Origin: Spyradocola merdavium
GTDB lineage: Bacteria; Bacillota; Clostridia; Christensenellales; UBA1750
Assembly (NCBI GenBank): GCA_018711265.1
Contig: DVIM01000136.1
Span: forward strand, 1 to 41,657
Direction of reading: 5' to 3'
Length of the DNA stretch: 41,657 nt
Shown: piece after piece, positions 17,792 through 26,208 of the stretch
Position numbering within the stretch: the stretch's first letter is position 1
How the letters are laid out: each line of letters begins with the position of its first letter
Notes under the pieces: model-generated
The model's database searches: none
What the model saw: the letters and a program-made list of their open reading frames with translations, nothing else
What the model was told of the DNA's origin: nothing
Translations under genes and position numbers: made by a program

Positions 17792-18786
17792 GGCGGAAGC
17801 TCTTCCTCTTCCTGGCGGCTTTGCTGGGGGCGCTCCTGTGGATGCCCGCGGCCCTGGCCACGACCGGCGCGCCGGCTGCCGCCGGCCCCTCGGCCGTGGA
17901 GATCGTCGCCGTGCTGCTGGCGGCGCTGGCCCTGGCCGCGGCGGCGGTGCTCTTTGTGGCCATGCGCCGCACCAACCAGGAGCATGAGCGCGCGAGCGCC
18001 GAAATGCAGCGCCGCCTGCGCGAGCTGGAGGCCGCGCTCGCCCGCCGCAGGGACGAGGCCGCGGGCGCAGACCTGGGCCGCCGCGTCCAGGACCTGGAGC
18101 GCGACGTGGACGCGCTAGACGCGGCCCTGACCGCCGTGGAGCGCGCGCTGCCCCGCAGCGGCGCGGCGCAGCCGACCGTGACCCCGCAGCCCACCTACGG
18201 AGCCGCCGCGTACCGCCCGGTCGCCCCGGTCGCCCCGATCGCATCGGCGCAGCGCCCGGTCGCACCGGTCGCACCGGTCGCGCCGGCGGCGCCCGTCCCG
18301 CCGCCAAGGAGCGCGGCCGCCGCGCCCCGCGGCGCGGGCGCGCGGTCCGAGGAGCAGGACCTCCTCGCGGCCATGAACCGCGTGCTCAGCGGCGCGGAGA
18401 GCCCGGACCGCGCCATGCAGCGCGCCTTCCCGCCGGCGGAGCTCGCCCGCGTGGAGCTGCTGCACTACGTGCGGCCGCAGCGGAAGCTGCAGGACGCGGA
18501 CTACGCAGAGTTCTGCGCCTACAGCCGCATCAACCCGAGCAACGTCGCGGTCATGAAGACCGGAAAGTACGTCGTGCCCTACCGCATCAGCCTGGACGCG
18601 CCGGCCCTTGCGGACTGGTACGACATCGACCGCCGGAGCGATCCGGAGAACGCCGCGCCGCACTTCGTCCTGCAAAGCCTGGCCATCGCCCGCGAGTCGG
18701 GCGAGACCGTGCAGAACGAGGCGCGGGAGAGCAAGCGCCTGCTCGCCGTCGAGCGCAAGGGCAGGCTCGTCGCCTACAACCTGTAA
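17788..18786 (+). CDS. Membrane-anchored coiled-coil protein
   Basis: This 332-residue protein begins with a signal-like hydrophobic segment (about 4-24, ending in ALA), followed by a second membrane helix (about 38-59). A charged coiled coil covers roughly 61-122, and a Pro-Val-Ala linker with repeated PVAP units covers about 143-172. A conserved-looking C-terminal domain (about 187-332) contains HYVRPQRKL and KTGKYVVPYRI. The ATG at 17788 overlaps the stop of the actin-fold gene. The C-terminal domain is probably cytoplasmic if the first segment is cleaved and the second exits inward. It would then be placed to link the cytoplasmic NTPases to the membrane. I do not recognise the C-terminal domain. 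Confidence 0.8.
   Translation: MRRKLFLFLAALLGALLWMPAALATTGAPAAAGPSAVEIVAVLLAALALAAAAVLFVAMRRTNQEHERASAEMQRRLRELEAALARRRDEAAGADLGRRVQDLERDVDALDAALTAVERALPRSGAAQPTVTPQPTYGAAAYRPVAPVAPIASAQRPVAPVAPVAPAAPVPPPRSAAAAPRGAGARSEEQDLLAAMNRVLSGAESPDRAMQRAFPPAELARVELLHYVRPQRKLQDADYAEFCAYSRINPSNVAVMKTGKYVVPYRISLDAPALADWYDIDRRSDPENAAPHFVLQSLAIARESGETVQNEARESKRLLAVERKGRLVAYNL
18217..18282 (+). repeat. Short tandem repeats encoding a Pro-Val-Ala linker
   Basis: Several 9-bp units of the form CCGGTCGCN encode Pro-Val-Ala. They form a low-complexity linker between the coiled coil and the C-terminal domain. Confidence 0.7.
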
Positions 18787-18826
18787 ACCCGATCCCGTCT
18801 TTTGAGCCGTAAGGAGGGCCGCGCCT

Positions 18827-21800
18827 ATGCCTTCGTCCTATTCCCGCATGAGTCTTGACGAGCTGCGCCTCTGCGCCATGGAGGGCGACACGGAGGCCGA
18901 GTATCTTCTGGGCCAGCGCCTGCTCGGGCAGAGGGGCCGCGCGCTGGAGGGGATGGAGCACCTGAAAAACGCCGCGAAGAAGCGCCACCTCCAGGCCTGC
19001 GAGCGGCTCGGCAGCGCCTACCTCTACGGCGAGGGGGACGTGCCCCAGGACAAGAAGCAGGCCATGGTCTACTACGAGCAGGCCCTGGCCCTGGGCAGCA
19101 CCACCGCGCGCACGCAGCTGACGCGCCTGTACCTGGAGAGCGAGGACCGCGCCGCGCGCGGCCTGCAGCTCCTGACCGAGGCCGCCGAGGCCGGGGACAA
19201 GGAGGCCGCCGCCCGCGCGGCGCGCCTCTACCTCACGGGCGAGATCGCGGGCGTGGACCTTGCCAAGGCCGCAAAGTACGCCGCGCTCTCCGGCGACAGC
19301 GCCGTGCTCTACGAGACGGCCGACCGCCTGGAGACCCTGGGCGCGGAGCCGGAGACGCGCGACGCCCTCTACCGCGAGCTGCTCAAGAAGGACCGCGAGG
19401 GCGCGCAGCTGGGCATACAGGCCTGCCTGACCCTGGCGCGCATGTACGAGAAGGGGCGGGGCACGCGGCCCGACGGCCGCTCCGCCGAGCGCCTGCTCCG
19501 CCGCGCCATGGAGCTGGAGAAGCAGCAGGCCATGGCCGAGCCCCGCGCAGAGATGCAGCTGGCCGAGCTCTACGAGGCCGGGGCCGAGGGCCTGCCCGCG
19601 GACCACGCGGCCGCGCGCCGCCTGCTGCAGACGGTCGCCAAGGGCGGCAGCGAGGTCGCGCGCCTGCGCTACATCCGCCTCTGCACGCAGGACGGGCTGT
19701 ACCTGGACGCCTACCGCGCCAGCGCCGAGGCGCAGAAGTACGGCGAGGCCCTGCGCTGCGTCCTGGAGAACTGGGAGAAGATCCCGGACAAGGCCGCCTT
19801 CGTCGACCGGGCGCTGCTCTTTGCCGGCCCCACCCGGCGCGAGGGCGGGGAGGCGCGCGCCCTGCGCCAGGAGCTCTACCGCCGCGCGCTCCTGGCCGGG
19901 ACGGGCGCGGACCGCGTCCTGGCCGGCGCGCTCCAGCGCGGCGACGCGGCGGGCGCGCTCGCCTTCTTCCAGGCGCTGAACGACGCGGACAAGAGCGCCG
20001 TCTACGAGAACCGCGAGCTGTGCGCCTCCCTCCCCGAGGGCCAGGGCCCGGAGGCGGACCAGCTGCGCGCGCTCCTGGCCGAGCCACCGGAGGAATTCCG
20101 GCGCTACGCCGTGGACCTGGCGCGCCTGCGCGCCTGCGCCGACCCGCGCGAGCGCTGGGCCCTGCGGCAGGAGCTGCTGCCCCAGCTCCCCGAGGCGCGC
20201 GAGGACGAGGCAAGGCCCCTGGCCGCGCTGCGGCAGGCGCTCCGCAGCGTCCCCGAGCCCCCAAAGCCCGCGCCGCCAAAGCCCGAAGCGCCGCCCCCCG
20301 CGCCGGAGACGCCGGCCCCACCGGAGCCGGCCGCTCCACGGGAGCCGGTCGCTCCACCGGAGCCGGTCGCTCCACCGGAGCCGGCTGCCCCGGCGGAAGA
20401 GCGGGCCGCGCCCGCGCGCAAGCCCTTCGTCCTGCCCAGCCGCGCGCAGCCCGCGGAGCCGCACACCCGGCGCATGCGGCCCGCGGCGGAGGACGGGGAC
20501 CTGCGCGCCCGCGTCGAGGAGGCGCAGCGCGCGCCGCAGGGCCCGCAGCGCGATGCGCTCCTCGCGGCGCTGGACGCGCAGTGGCAGGGTTTGGCCGGGT
20601 TATTTGCCGCGGAGAACCCGGCCGATTCCGCGGCGGTGCAGCGCGCGCGCCGCTTTGCCTGGGAGGTGCTGGAGCCCGCCTCGCCCCTGTACGAGGGGCG
20701 GCGCGCGCCCGCGTTTGACGCGGTGTGCGACGCGGTCCTCCGGCTGATCGAGGGCGCGGATGCGGACCCGGACGGCCTGGCCGCGCTGCGCGCGCGGTGG
20801 GAGGAGACGGACAAGGCGAGCGCCCCCGCGCTGCGCTTTGCGGTGGAGACGCTGCACCGCCTTCCCGAGAGGCGCGCGGGCGAGGCGGAGGACCTGGCCG
20901 CCTTCCGCGCGGAGCTCTGGGAGAGCCTGCGCGCGGGCTGGGCGGCGCTCCTTGCCCGCGTGCAGGACGAAAACGCGCCCCTTGCGGAGCGGAAGCGGCA
21001 GGCCGCCGCGGCGGAGCGGGAGCTGCTGACCCCGGCGCGGGACCTCTGCGCCGGCGAAGACTGCCCGGAATACGCGGCGCTGTGCGCGGCGGCCGACCGC
21101 CTGCTGCGCGCGCGCCCCGCGCAGGCGGCGGACGCCAAGGCCCGCGGGGGAACCCTCGCCGCCCTGCGCGCCCAGCGGGAGAAGCTGCGCCGCGACCCCA
21201 TCAAGGCCATGCGCTTTGCCATCGACACGCTGCACAAGCTCCCGCCCCCGGCGGCGGGCGAGGACCGGGACCTTGCCGCCTTCCGCGCGGAACTGCGGGA
21301 GGAGCTGCGCGCCCGGTGGGAGATCTTCATCCCCTATTTTGACCCGGACTCCCCCAAGGGGGAGCGCAATCCGAAGGTTTTGCGCGAGCGGGCGCGGTTC
21401 TTTGCGCGGGAGTTCCTGCGGCCGGCGCAGGATCTGTACGCGCAGGCGCCCTGCGCGGAATATGACGCGCTCTGCGCCGCCGTGGAGCGCGCCCTTCCGG
21501 GCGAGGCGGAGCCGGAGAAGACCGCCGGGGCCGCGCTGGACTGGAACGCGCGGCTCCGCAGCCTCGCTGGGCGGCGCGCCGAGCCGGACGCGTTTTCCGC
21601 CCTGGCGCGGGAGTATGGCGAGCTCCCGGCCGAGGCGGCGGACGAGGAGGAGGCCCTCGCGCGCTACCGCGCGGCGCTCGTGCGGGAGATGCGCGCCGTG
21701 CTGCTGGACCTGTGCCGCGGCCTGGAGCGGTGCAGCGCGCCGGCGGACCGCAAGCAGTACGCGGAAAACGCCCTGCGCCGGCTGGACGTGCTCTCCGCCG

Positions 21801-22927
21801 GAAGCCTGCCCGTCCGCCAGGAATGGGAGGAGGCGCGCGCCCTGCTGCGCCAGGCCGCCGCGCACCCGGAGGACCTCCCCTGGCAGCAGAGGCTCGACCA
21901 GATCGACCGCGCGCCGGAAAAGGCCCGCAAGCGCCTCCTGCGCGAGGTGGAGGGGCAGCTGCCCCCGGCCGCGGCGGGCGAGGACCCGGCGCTGACCGAG
22001 CTGCGCCGCCGCGCGGGCGCGCAGGGCTGGAAGGAGCGCCTGGACGCCTTCAACGCCCTCACCCGCGAGGAGGACAAGCGCGCCTTTGCCCAGGGCCCCA
22101 AGGGCGACCTGCCCCCGGAGGCGGAAGGGGAGGACGTGAACCTGACCATCCTCCGCCTGCTGCTGGAGCCCTACCGCGGGGACCTCTTTTCGCAGGCCCA
22201 GCCCGAGGACGATGGGCCGGAGGACGATTCGCCCGAGGACGACGCGCCGCCCCCGGAGGAAGAGGACGACGCGCCGCCCCGAAGGAGAAGGAAACGGCGC
22301 GGGCGGACCGCCGCGCTGGTGCTGTGCACGCTGGCCATCCTTGCGGTGGCGGCGGTGGGCGGGCTGTACATGGCGGAGCGGTCCGGGGCCTTCCTCCTGC
22401 CGGAGACGCCCCAGGAGACCTCGGCGCCGCAGGACGATGGGTCGACCTCCGTGCAGGAGGGCGCGACGCTCATGGATTTGAGCCCTGCCGAGTCGCCGAC
22501 GCATTACTACCTGCACCGGTGGACCAACCCCACCTACGAGGGCGACTTCCAGCTCCTGGACGGGGCGGAAGTCCGCACCTGCGACGGCATCGGCTGGTTT
22601 GTGCCATCCTCGGCGCTGGGCGGGGAAGAGGGCGCGCAGGGCCAGGTCGAGGCCCGCTACGACCTCGGCGGCCAGTATCGGACGCTGCGCATGACCGTCT
22701 CCGCGGACCAGGAGTGGAACGACGGCGCGGCCTCCGGCACCTTCTGCCTGACGGTGCTCGTGGATGGGCAGGAGGTCTACTCCACCGGCTGGGGCGACGT
22801 TTCGTCGTCCTTTGCGGGGATCGAAATCGACCTGCGCGGCGCGCAGGAGCTGACGCTCGTGCTGGAGGAGGTTCGCGGCAGCGCGGGCACGCTCAACATC
22901 GTGATGGGAGACTTGACGCTTGCGTAA
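18827..22927 (+). CDS. Giant Sel1-repeat / transmembrane / NPCBM-like protein
   Basis: This protein has 1366 residues. The N-terminal ~300 residues are Sel1-like (TPR-type) helical repeats, with patterns such as AEYLLGQRLL, SAYLYGEGDVPQDKKQA and ARMYEKGRG. A Pro/Glu/Ala-rich spacer follows (about 475-545). A long helical section with about five diverged repeats comes next, with the recurring pattern TLHxLP, then AGED, then LAAFRAEL. A run of Arg/Lys precedes a single membrane helix (about 1161-1183). The last ~145 residues resemble the NPCBM carbohydrate-binding fold (LTVLVDGQEVYSTG, then LRGAQELTLVL). Positive residues before the helix imply a cytoplasmic N-terminus and an outside C-terminus. 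The ATG at 18827 follows AAGGAGG. It looks like a scaffold that gathers cytoplasmic partners and touches wall glycans outside. Confidence 0.85.
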   Translation: MPSSYSRMSLDELRLCAMEGDTEAEYLLGQRLLGQRGRALEGMEHLKNAAKKRHLQACERLGSAYLYGEGDVPQDKKQAMVYYEQALALGSTTARTQLTRLYLESEDRAARGLQLLTEAAEAGDKEAAARAARLYLTGEIAGVDLAKAAKYAALSGDSAVLYETADRLETLGAEPETRDALYRELLKKDREGAQLGIQACLTLARMYEKGRGTRPDGRSAERLLRRAMELEKQQAMAEPRAEMQLAELYEAGAEGLPADHAAARRLLQTVAKGGSEVARLRYIRLCTQDGLYLDAYRASAEAQKYGEALRCVLENWEKIPDKAAFVDRALLFAGPTRREGGEARALRQELYRRALLAGTGADRVLAGALQRGDAAGALAFFQALNDADKSAVYENRELCASLPEGQGPEADQLRALLAEPPEEFRRYAVDLARLRACADPRERWALRQELLPQLPEAREDEARPLAALRQALRSVPEPPKPAPPKPEAPPPAPETPAPPEPAAPREPVAPPEPVAPPEPAAPAEERAAPARKPFVLPSRAQPAEPHTRRMRPAAEDGDLRARVEEAQRAPQGPQRDALLAALDAQWQGLAGLFAAENPADSAAVQRARRFAWEVLEPASPLYEGRRAPAFDAVCDAVLRLIEGADADPDGLAALRARWEETDKASAPALRFAVETLHRLPERRAGEAEDLAAFRAELWESLRAGWAALLARVQDENAPLAERKRQAAAAERELLTPARDLCAGEDCPEYAALCAAADRLLRARPAQAADAKARGGTLAALRAQREKLRRDPIKAMRFAIDTLHKLPPPAAGEDRDLAAFRAELREELRARWEIFIPYFDPDSPKGERNPKVLRERARFFAREFLRPAQDLYAQAPCAEYDALCAAVERALPGEAEPEKTAGAALDWNARLRSLAGRRAEPDAFSALAREYGELPAEAADEEEALARYRAALVREMRAVLLDLCRGLERCSAPADRKQYAENALRRLDVLSAGSLPVRQEWEEARALLRQAAAHPEDLPWQQRLDQIDRAPEKARKRLLREVEGQLPPAAAGEDPALTELRRRAGAQGWKERLDAFNALTREEDKRAFAQGPKGDLPPEAEGEDVNLTILRLLLEPYRGDLFSQAQPEDDGPEDDSPEDDAPPPEEEDDAPPRRRRKRRGRTAALVLCTLAILAVAAVGGLYMAERSGAFLLPETPQETSAPQDDGSTSVQEGATLMDLSPAESPTHYYLHRWTNPTYEGDFQLLDGAEVRTCDGIGWFVPSSALGGEEGAQGQVEARYDLGGQYRTLRMTVSADQEWNDGAASGTFCLTVLVDGQEVYSTGWGDVSSSFAGIEIDLRGAQELTLVLEEVRGSAGTLNIVMGDLTLA
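20322..20393 (+). repeat. 18-bp tandem repeats encoding a Pro-Glu linker
   Basis: Imperfect copies of an 18-bp unit (GAGCCGGTCGCTCCACCG type) encode Glu-Pro-Val-Ala-Pro-Pro within the proline-rich spacer of the Sel1/NPCBM-like protein. Confidence 0.75.
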
Positions 22928-24026
22928 AGAGCTTGGAGAGTACCTGTGTCGCGCGCTGTGCGCGGCGCTCGCGGGCATGCTGGCGGCGGCGCTTGCGGCG
23001 GCCGCGCCGCAGGCCGAGGGCGCGGATGCCCCGGCGAGCGCGCCGCCCGCCGCCGCAACCCCTTGGAGGGAGGAAGAGCCCATGCCGACCCCTGCGCCCA
23101 CGGCGGATTCCGCGCCCATCGTGACGCGCGACAGCCCGACCTACAGCCCCGAAACCCTGGCCGCGGAGCTCGAGGCCCTGCACGCCCGCTACCCGGAGGA
23201 GACGCGCCTTTCCGTCTACGGGACGTCCTGTTTGGGCCAGCCCCTGTACGCCATGGAGATCGGCAATCCCGAGGCGACAACCCGCGTGCTCGTGCAGGCG
23301 GGCATGCACGGTCGGGAATGGATCAACGTGCAGATCCTCATGGCCCAGATCGAGGACTACCTGGCCAAGGACATGTACGACCCCATGCTCGAGCGGGCGA
23401 GCTTTCTCTTTGTGCCCATGAGCAATCCGGACGGCGTGCGCATCGCGCAGGAGGGCGCGGCCTGGATCGAAAACGCGGCCTACCGCGCCCTGGTCGAGCG
23501 CCTGATCGAGGAGAGCGGCCGCTCCCACACCCTCTGGAAGGCCAACGGCCGCGGCGTGGACCTCAACCGCAACTTTGACGCCCACTGGGAGGACAGCCGC
23601 GTGATCGAGGGCATCGAGGGCCCGGCCTACGCGCACTATCCCGGCCCCGCGCCTGAGAGCGAGCCGGAGACGCGGGCGCTTTTGGCCCTGACAGAGGACT
23701 ACGCGCCCACCGTCACCCTCAGCTACCACTCCCGGGGAGAGACGATCTATTGGTACTTCTTCCAGGAGGGAGAGGCGCTGGAGCGGGATGCGCGCCTGGC
23801 CCGGCGCCTCCTGGACCTCACGGGGTACGCGGGCCTGGCGCGCGGGGAGGACCTGACGGTCACGAGCTTTGGCGGCTACAAGGACTATTGCGTGGAGACG
23901 CTGGGCATCCCCGCCTTCACGATCGAGACGGGCGCGAGCGCCTGGGGCATCCCCGTGCCCATCGAGCGCTTTCCGGAGATCTACGCCCAGTGCAAGAACC
24001 TCACGGCCCTGGCGGCCGCGCCATAA
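22920..24026 (+). CDS. Secreted M14-family zinc carboxypeptidase
   Basis: This 368-residue metallopeptidase should remove C-terminal residues or cut D,L-peptide bonds, possibly in peptidoglycan stems. It has an N-terminal hydrophobic signal (about 8-30) and a linker. The peptidase domain has zinc ligands His130 and Glu133 (HGRE) and His270 (SYHSRGE). A substrate-binding NRNF is at 216-219, and the catalytic Glu336 lies in TIETG. All M14 key residues appear present. The TTG at 22920 is chosen because GGGAG lies nine bases upstream and the signal peptide starts there. It overlaps the end of the previous gene by eight bases, which implies coupled translation. Clostridial relatives include gamma-D-glutamyl-diaminopimelate peptidases, but the substrate here is inference. 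Confidence 0.88.
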   Translation: MRKELGEYLCRALCAALAGMLAAALAAAAPQAEGADAPASAPPAAATPWREEEPMPTPAPTADSAPIVTRDSPTYSPETLAAELEALHARYPEETRLSVYGTSCLGQPLYAMEIGNPEATTRVLVQAGMHGREWINVQILMAQIEDYLAKDMYDPMLERASFLFVPMSNPDGVRIAQEGAAWIENAAYRALVERLIEESGRSHTLWKANGRGVDLNRNFDAHWEDSRVIEGIEGPAYAHYPGPAPESEPETRALLALTEDYAPTVTLSYHSRGETIYWYFFQEGEALERDARLARRLLDLTGYAGLARGEDLTVTSFGGYKDYCVETLGIPAFTIETGASAWGIPVPIERFPEIYAQCKNLTALAAAP

Positions 24027-24051
24027 TCTTTTTGAAGGAGGTGTGCGCCCC

Positions 24052-24798
24052 ATGCAGACCTGGTGCGCCATCGGCGATTCCTTTACGTATCTCAACGACC
24101 ACCTGGACGAGACGGGCAACATCGTCGCGCGCGGATACCTCAGCCGCGCGCTCGACAAGCTCCCGCCGCTTTGCCTGCGCAACCTCGGCATCAACGGCTC
24201 CACCACGCGCGACTGGCTGACCGCGCCGCTCGTCCCCGCGGACGTGTACACGATCCTGCTCGGCACAAACGACTGGCACCAGGGCATCCCCCTGGGCGAC
24301 CGCGCCGCCTTCCGGGACGGCGCGCCCGGCACGATCCTGGGGAACCTCGGCAACCTGCTGGGGCGCCTTCGCGCCCTGTGTCCGCAGGCGCGCGTGCTCG
24401 TGTGCAACCCTGTGGAGCGCGCGGACTTCGTCTACCTCTTTGATCCCTACAACAACGCGCCGGGCAGTTACGCGCCCGAGCACGGGCAGACGCTCGCCGG
24501 CATCGCCCGCGGCATCTACGACGCCTGCCGCGCCGAGGGCGTCCCGGCGCTTGACCTGCACGGCCGCAGCGGCATCACCCCGGAAAACGCCGTGCGCTTC
24601 AAGCGCGTGCGCACGGCGGACGGCGTGCGCGACCTGCCCTATCCCGACTATGCCGGGCTGCCCTTCGACCCGGAAAAGGACCCCTACCCCTATCCGCCCG
24701 AGGCCCGCGCCCTGACCTATGACGGCCTGCACCCGACCGACGAGGGCAACGAGATCCTCGCCGCGCTCCTGGCCGAGGCCCTGCGCCCCCTGCTCTGA
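24052..24798 (+). CDS. SGNH/GDSL-family hydrolase
   Basis: This 248-residue esterase-type protein has the SGNH blocks: GDSFT with nucleophile Ser10, an Asn in LGINGS (block II), GTND (71-74, block III) and DGLH with Asp224 and His227 (block V). Such enzymes remove acyl groups from sugars, lipids or wall polymers. The ATG at 24052 follows GAAGGAGG. No signal peptide is visible, so it acts inside the cell or is exported in an unrecognised way. It is the last gene of the tubulin/actin-like operon, 25 bases after the M14 gene and 38 bases before a strong terminator. Confidence 0.9.
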   Translation: MQTWCAIGDSFTYLNDHLDETGNIVARGYLSRALDKLPPLCLRNLGINGSTTRDWLTAPLVPADVYTILLGTNDWHQGIPLGDRAAFRDGAPGTILGNLGNLLGRLRALCPQARVLVCNPVERADFVYLFDPYNNAPGSYAPEHGQTLAGIARGIYDACRAEGVPALDLHGRSGITPENAVRFKRVRTADGVRDLPYPDYAGLPFDPEKDPYPYPPEARALTYDGLHPTDEGNEILAALLAEALRPLL

Positions 24799-24836
24799 CG
24801 CCGGGCGCGCAATTTGGGCGGAAAAACGGACAATTC

Positions 24837-24868
24837 AGCCGAAATCCAAGACGGATTTCGGCTTTTTT
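24837..24868 (+). terminator. Intrinsic terminator ending the tubulin/actin-like operon
   Basis: A perfect 11-bp stem (24837-24847 with 24853-24863) with a five-base loop is followed by a T run. Confidence 0.95.
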
Positions 24869-24900
24869 GCGATGCAGGAGCGTATCGTGTTCCTTGGCAA

Positions 24901-24919
24901 CGGAATCTGTTTGATTCCG
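24901..24919 (+). other. Inverted repeat upstream of the propeller lipoprotein gene
   Basis: Seven-base arms (24901-24907 and 24913-24919) around TGTTT, in an AT-rich stretch with no gene. It may be an operator or a leader structure; no good promoter could be placed beside it. Confidence 0.35.
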
Positions 24920-25068
24920 CGGAATATCGTTGCATGAAAATTACGCACACGCAAACGAAAAATCAGAAAACACATGGACGGATGCAGAGTTATATGCGAA
25001 AATATGAATAACAAGAGACAACAAAAGCAGACATCCAAATCGACCGACGAAGAAAGGAGGCGAACCAC

Positions 25069-26106
25069 ATGTGTATCCGGAAAATCCTCTGTGCGGCGCT
25101 GTGCGCCCTGCTGCTGACCGGCTGCGCGCAGGCCGGGCCGGCGTTCATTCCCCACGGATACCTCGCGGACGAGAGCGTGGCGCAGGTGGGGGAGGCGCTC
25201 TACGCCTTTCTGCCGAAGACGGGCGAGGCGGGGCCGCGGACCTATCTCTGCGAGCTGCGCCAGGGGCAGGCGCCCCGCCCCGTCTGCAACCGCGCCGGCT
25301 GCGCCCACATGGAGCAGAGCACGCTGGTCGATCCCTGCAACGCCTATGCCGCGGCTGGGCGCGGGCTGCTCGCCGCCGGGGACGCGCTCTACGCCAGCGA
25401 TGGACGCCGCATCGTGCGCTATGATCCAGAGGGCGGCGCGCCGGAGGTCGTGCTCTCCACGGAGGGGAGCCTGCGCTGCTTCCTCGTGCTGGAGGAGGCG
25501 ATCGTCTTTTCCCTGCAGGGGGCGGAGGGCGGCGGCTTCTACAGCGTGCCGCGGGACAGCGCGGGCGAAGCGCCGGTCCCGCTCTACGAGTTGGACGGCG
25601 CGGGCAGCTACATCGGCTGCGCGCAGCTCCTGGACGGCTGGATCTACCTGACGGAGGTGCGCATGGACCCGGGCGGGCAGATGAACCTCGTGCGCGTGCG
25701 GCCGGATGGCAGCGCCTGCGAGGTCTTTGCCGAGAACGCGGGCGGGCACTGCCTCGTGCCGCTGGAGGGCGGCCTTGCCGCGGTGCGGCAGGGGGAAACG
25801 GACTACGAGGTCGTGCTGCTGGCGGAATCGGGGCAGGCGGTGCGCACGCTCTGCACGACGGAGACGTACCCCCTGCTCTGCCCGGCGGGCGACGGCCTGC
25901 TGGTGGACGAAGGGTCCGCCTTCCCCGCCGCGGAGCGCGCGCTTTGGCGATACGACGCCGCGGGAGAACCCGTTGGCACAGCTGCCGTGCCCGCGGCCTG
26001 CGGCGCGCCGCTGGGCGCGGATGCGGAAACCGTCTACTACTGGGAGGAGACGGACGCGGGGCCAAATCTCGTCCGGATGGACCTGACAAAAGCCGCGGAA
26101 CGATAA
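25069..26106 (+). CDS. Lipoprotein with predicted beta-propeller fold
   Basis: This 345-residue lipoprotein has lipobox LLLTGC (Cys19). The body contains repeated four-stranded patterns with short acidic turns (GDALYASDGRRIVRYD and similar), as in propeller proteins of the DUF5050 kind. A Cys-rich signature near the N-terminus (VCNRAGCAHMEQ, then DPCNAY) resembles the C-x4-C-x-H element of clostridial propeller lipoproteins. The ATG at 25069 follows AAAGGAGG. The ligand and role are unknown. It is followed closely by a membrane-anchored XRE regulator with its own promoter, so the two may form a sensing pair, but this is inference. Confidence 0.8.
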   Translation: MCIRKILCAALCALLLTGCAQAGPAFIPHGYLADESVAQVGEALYAFLPKTGEAGPRTYLCELRQGQAPRPVCNRAGCAHMEQSTLVDPCNAYAAAGRGLLAAGDALYASDGRRIVRYDPEGGAPEVVLSTEGSLRCFLVLEEAIVFSLQGAEGGGFYSVPRDSAGEAPVPLYELDGAGSYIGCAQLLDGWIYLTEVRMDPGGQMNLVRVRPDGSACEVFAENAGGHCLVPLEGGLAAVRQGETDYEVVLLAESGQAVRTLCTTETYPLLCPAGDGLLVDEGSAFPAAERALWRYDAAGEPVGTAAVPAACGAPLGADAETVYYWEETDAGPNLVRMDLTKAAER

Positions 26107-26143
26107 AAAACTCGGCCGCAACCGCAAAGTGGCGGGGAATTGG

Positions 26144-26172
26144 TTGCCCGCAACCGCGGTTGCGGCTATACT
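26144..26172 (+). promoter_or_regulatory. Promoter of the membrane-anchored XRE regulator
   Basis: A TTGCCC -35 box (26144-26149), a 17-bp spacer and a TATACT -10 box (26167-26172). The spacer is filled by a perfect palindrome. Confidence 0.65.
26148..26165. promoter_or_regulatory. Perfect 18-bp palindrome, candidate operator
   Basis: The sequence is its own reverse complement (half-site CCGCAACCG) and lies between the -35 and -10 boxes. Further half-sites occur at 26116-26125 (CCGCAACCGC) and, inverted, at 26142-26147 (GGTTGC). Autoregulation by the XRE protein encoded just downstream is the simplest reading. Confidence 0.7.
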
Positions 26173-26208
26173 TTTCCCATCCGGGAAGGAAAAGGAGTGG
26201 GAAAAGTC

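Noticed and set aside
13931..18307. Very long minus-strand open frame opposite the actin-fold gene
   Set aside because: High-GC coding DNA commonly leaves the complementary frame open. The + strand has motifs, ribosome binding sites and operon spacing, and the minus frame shows low-complexity composition.
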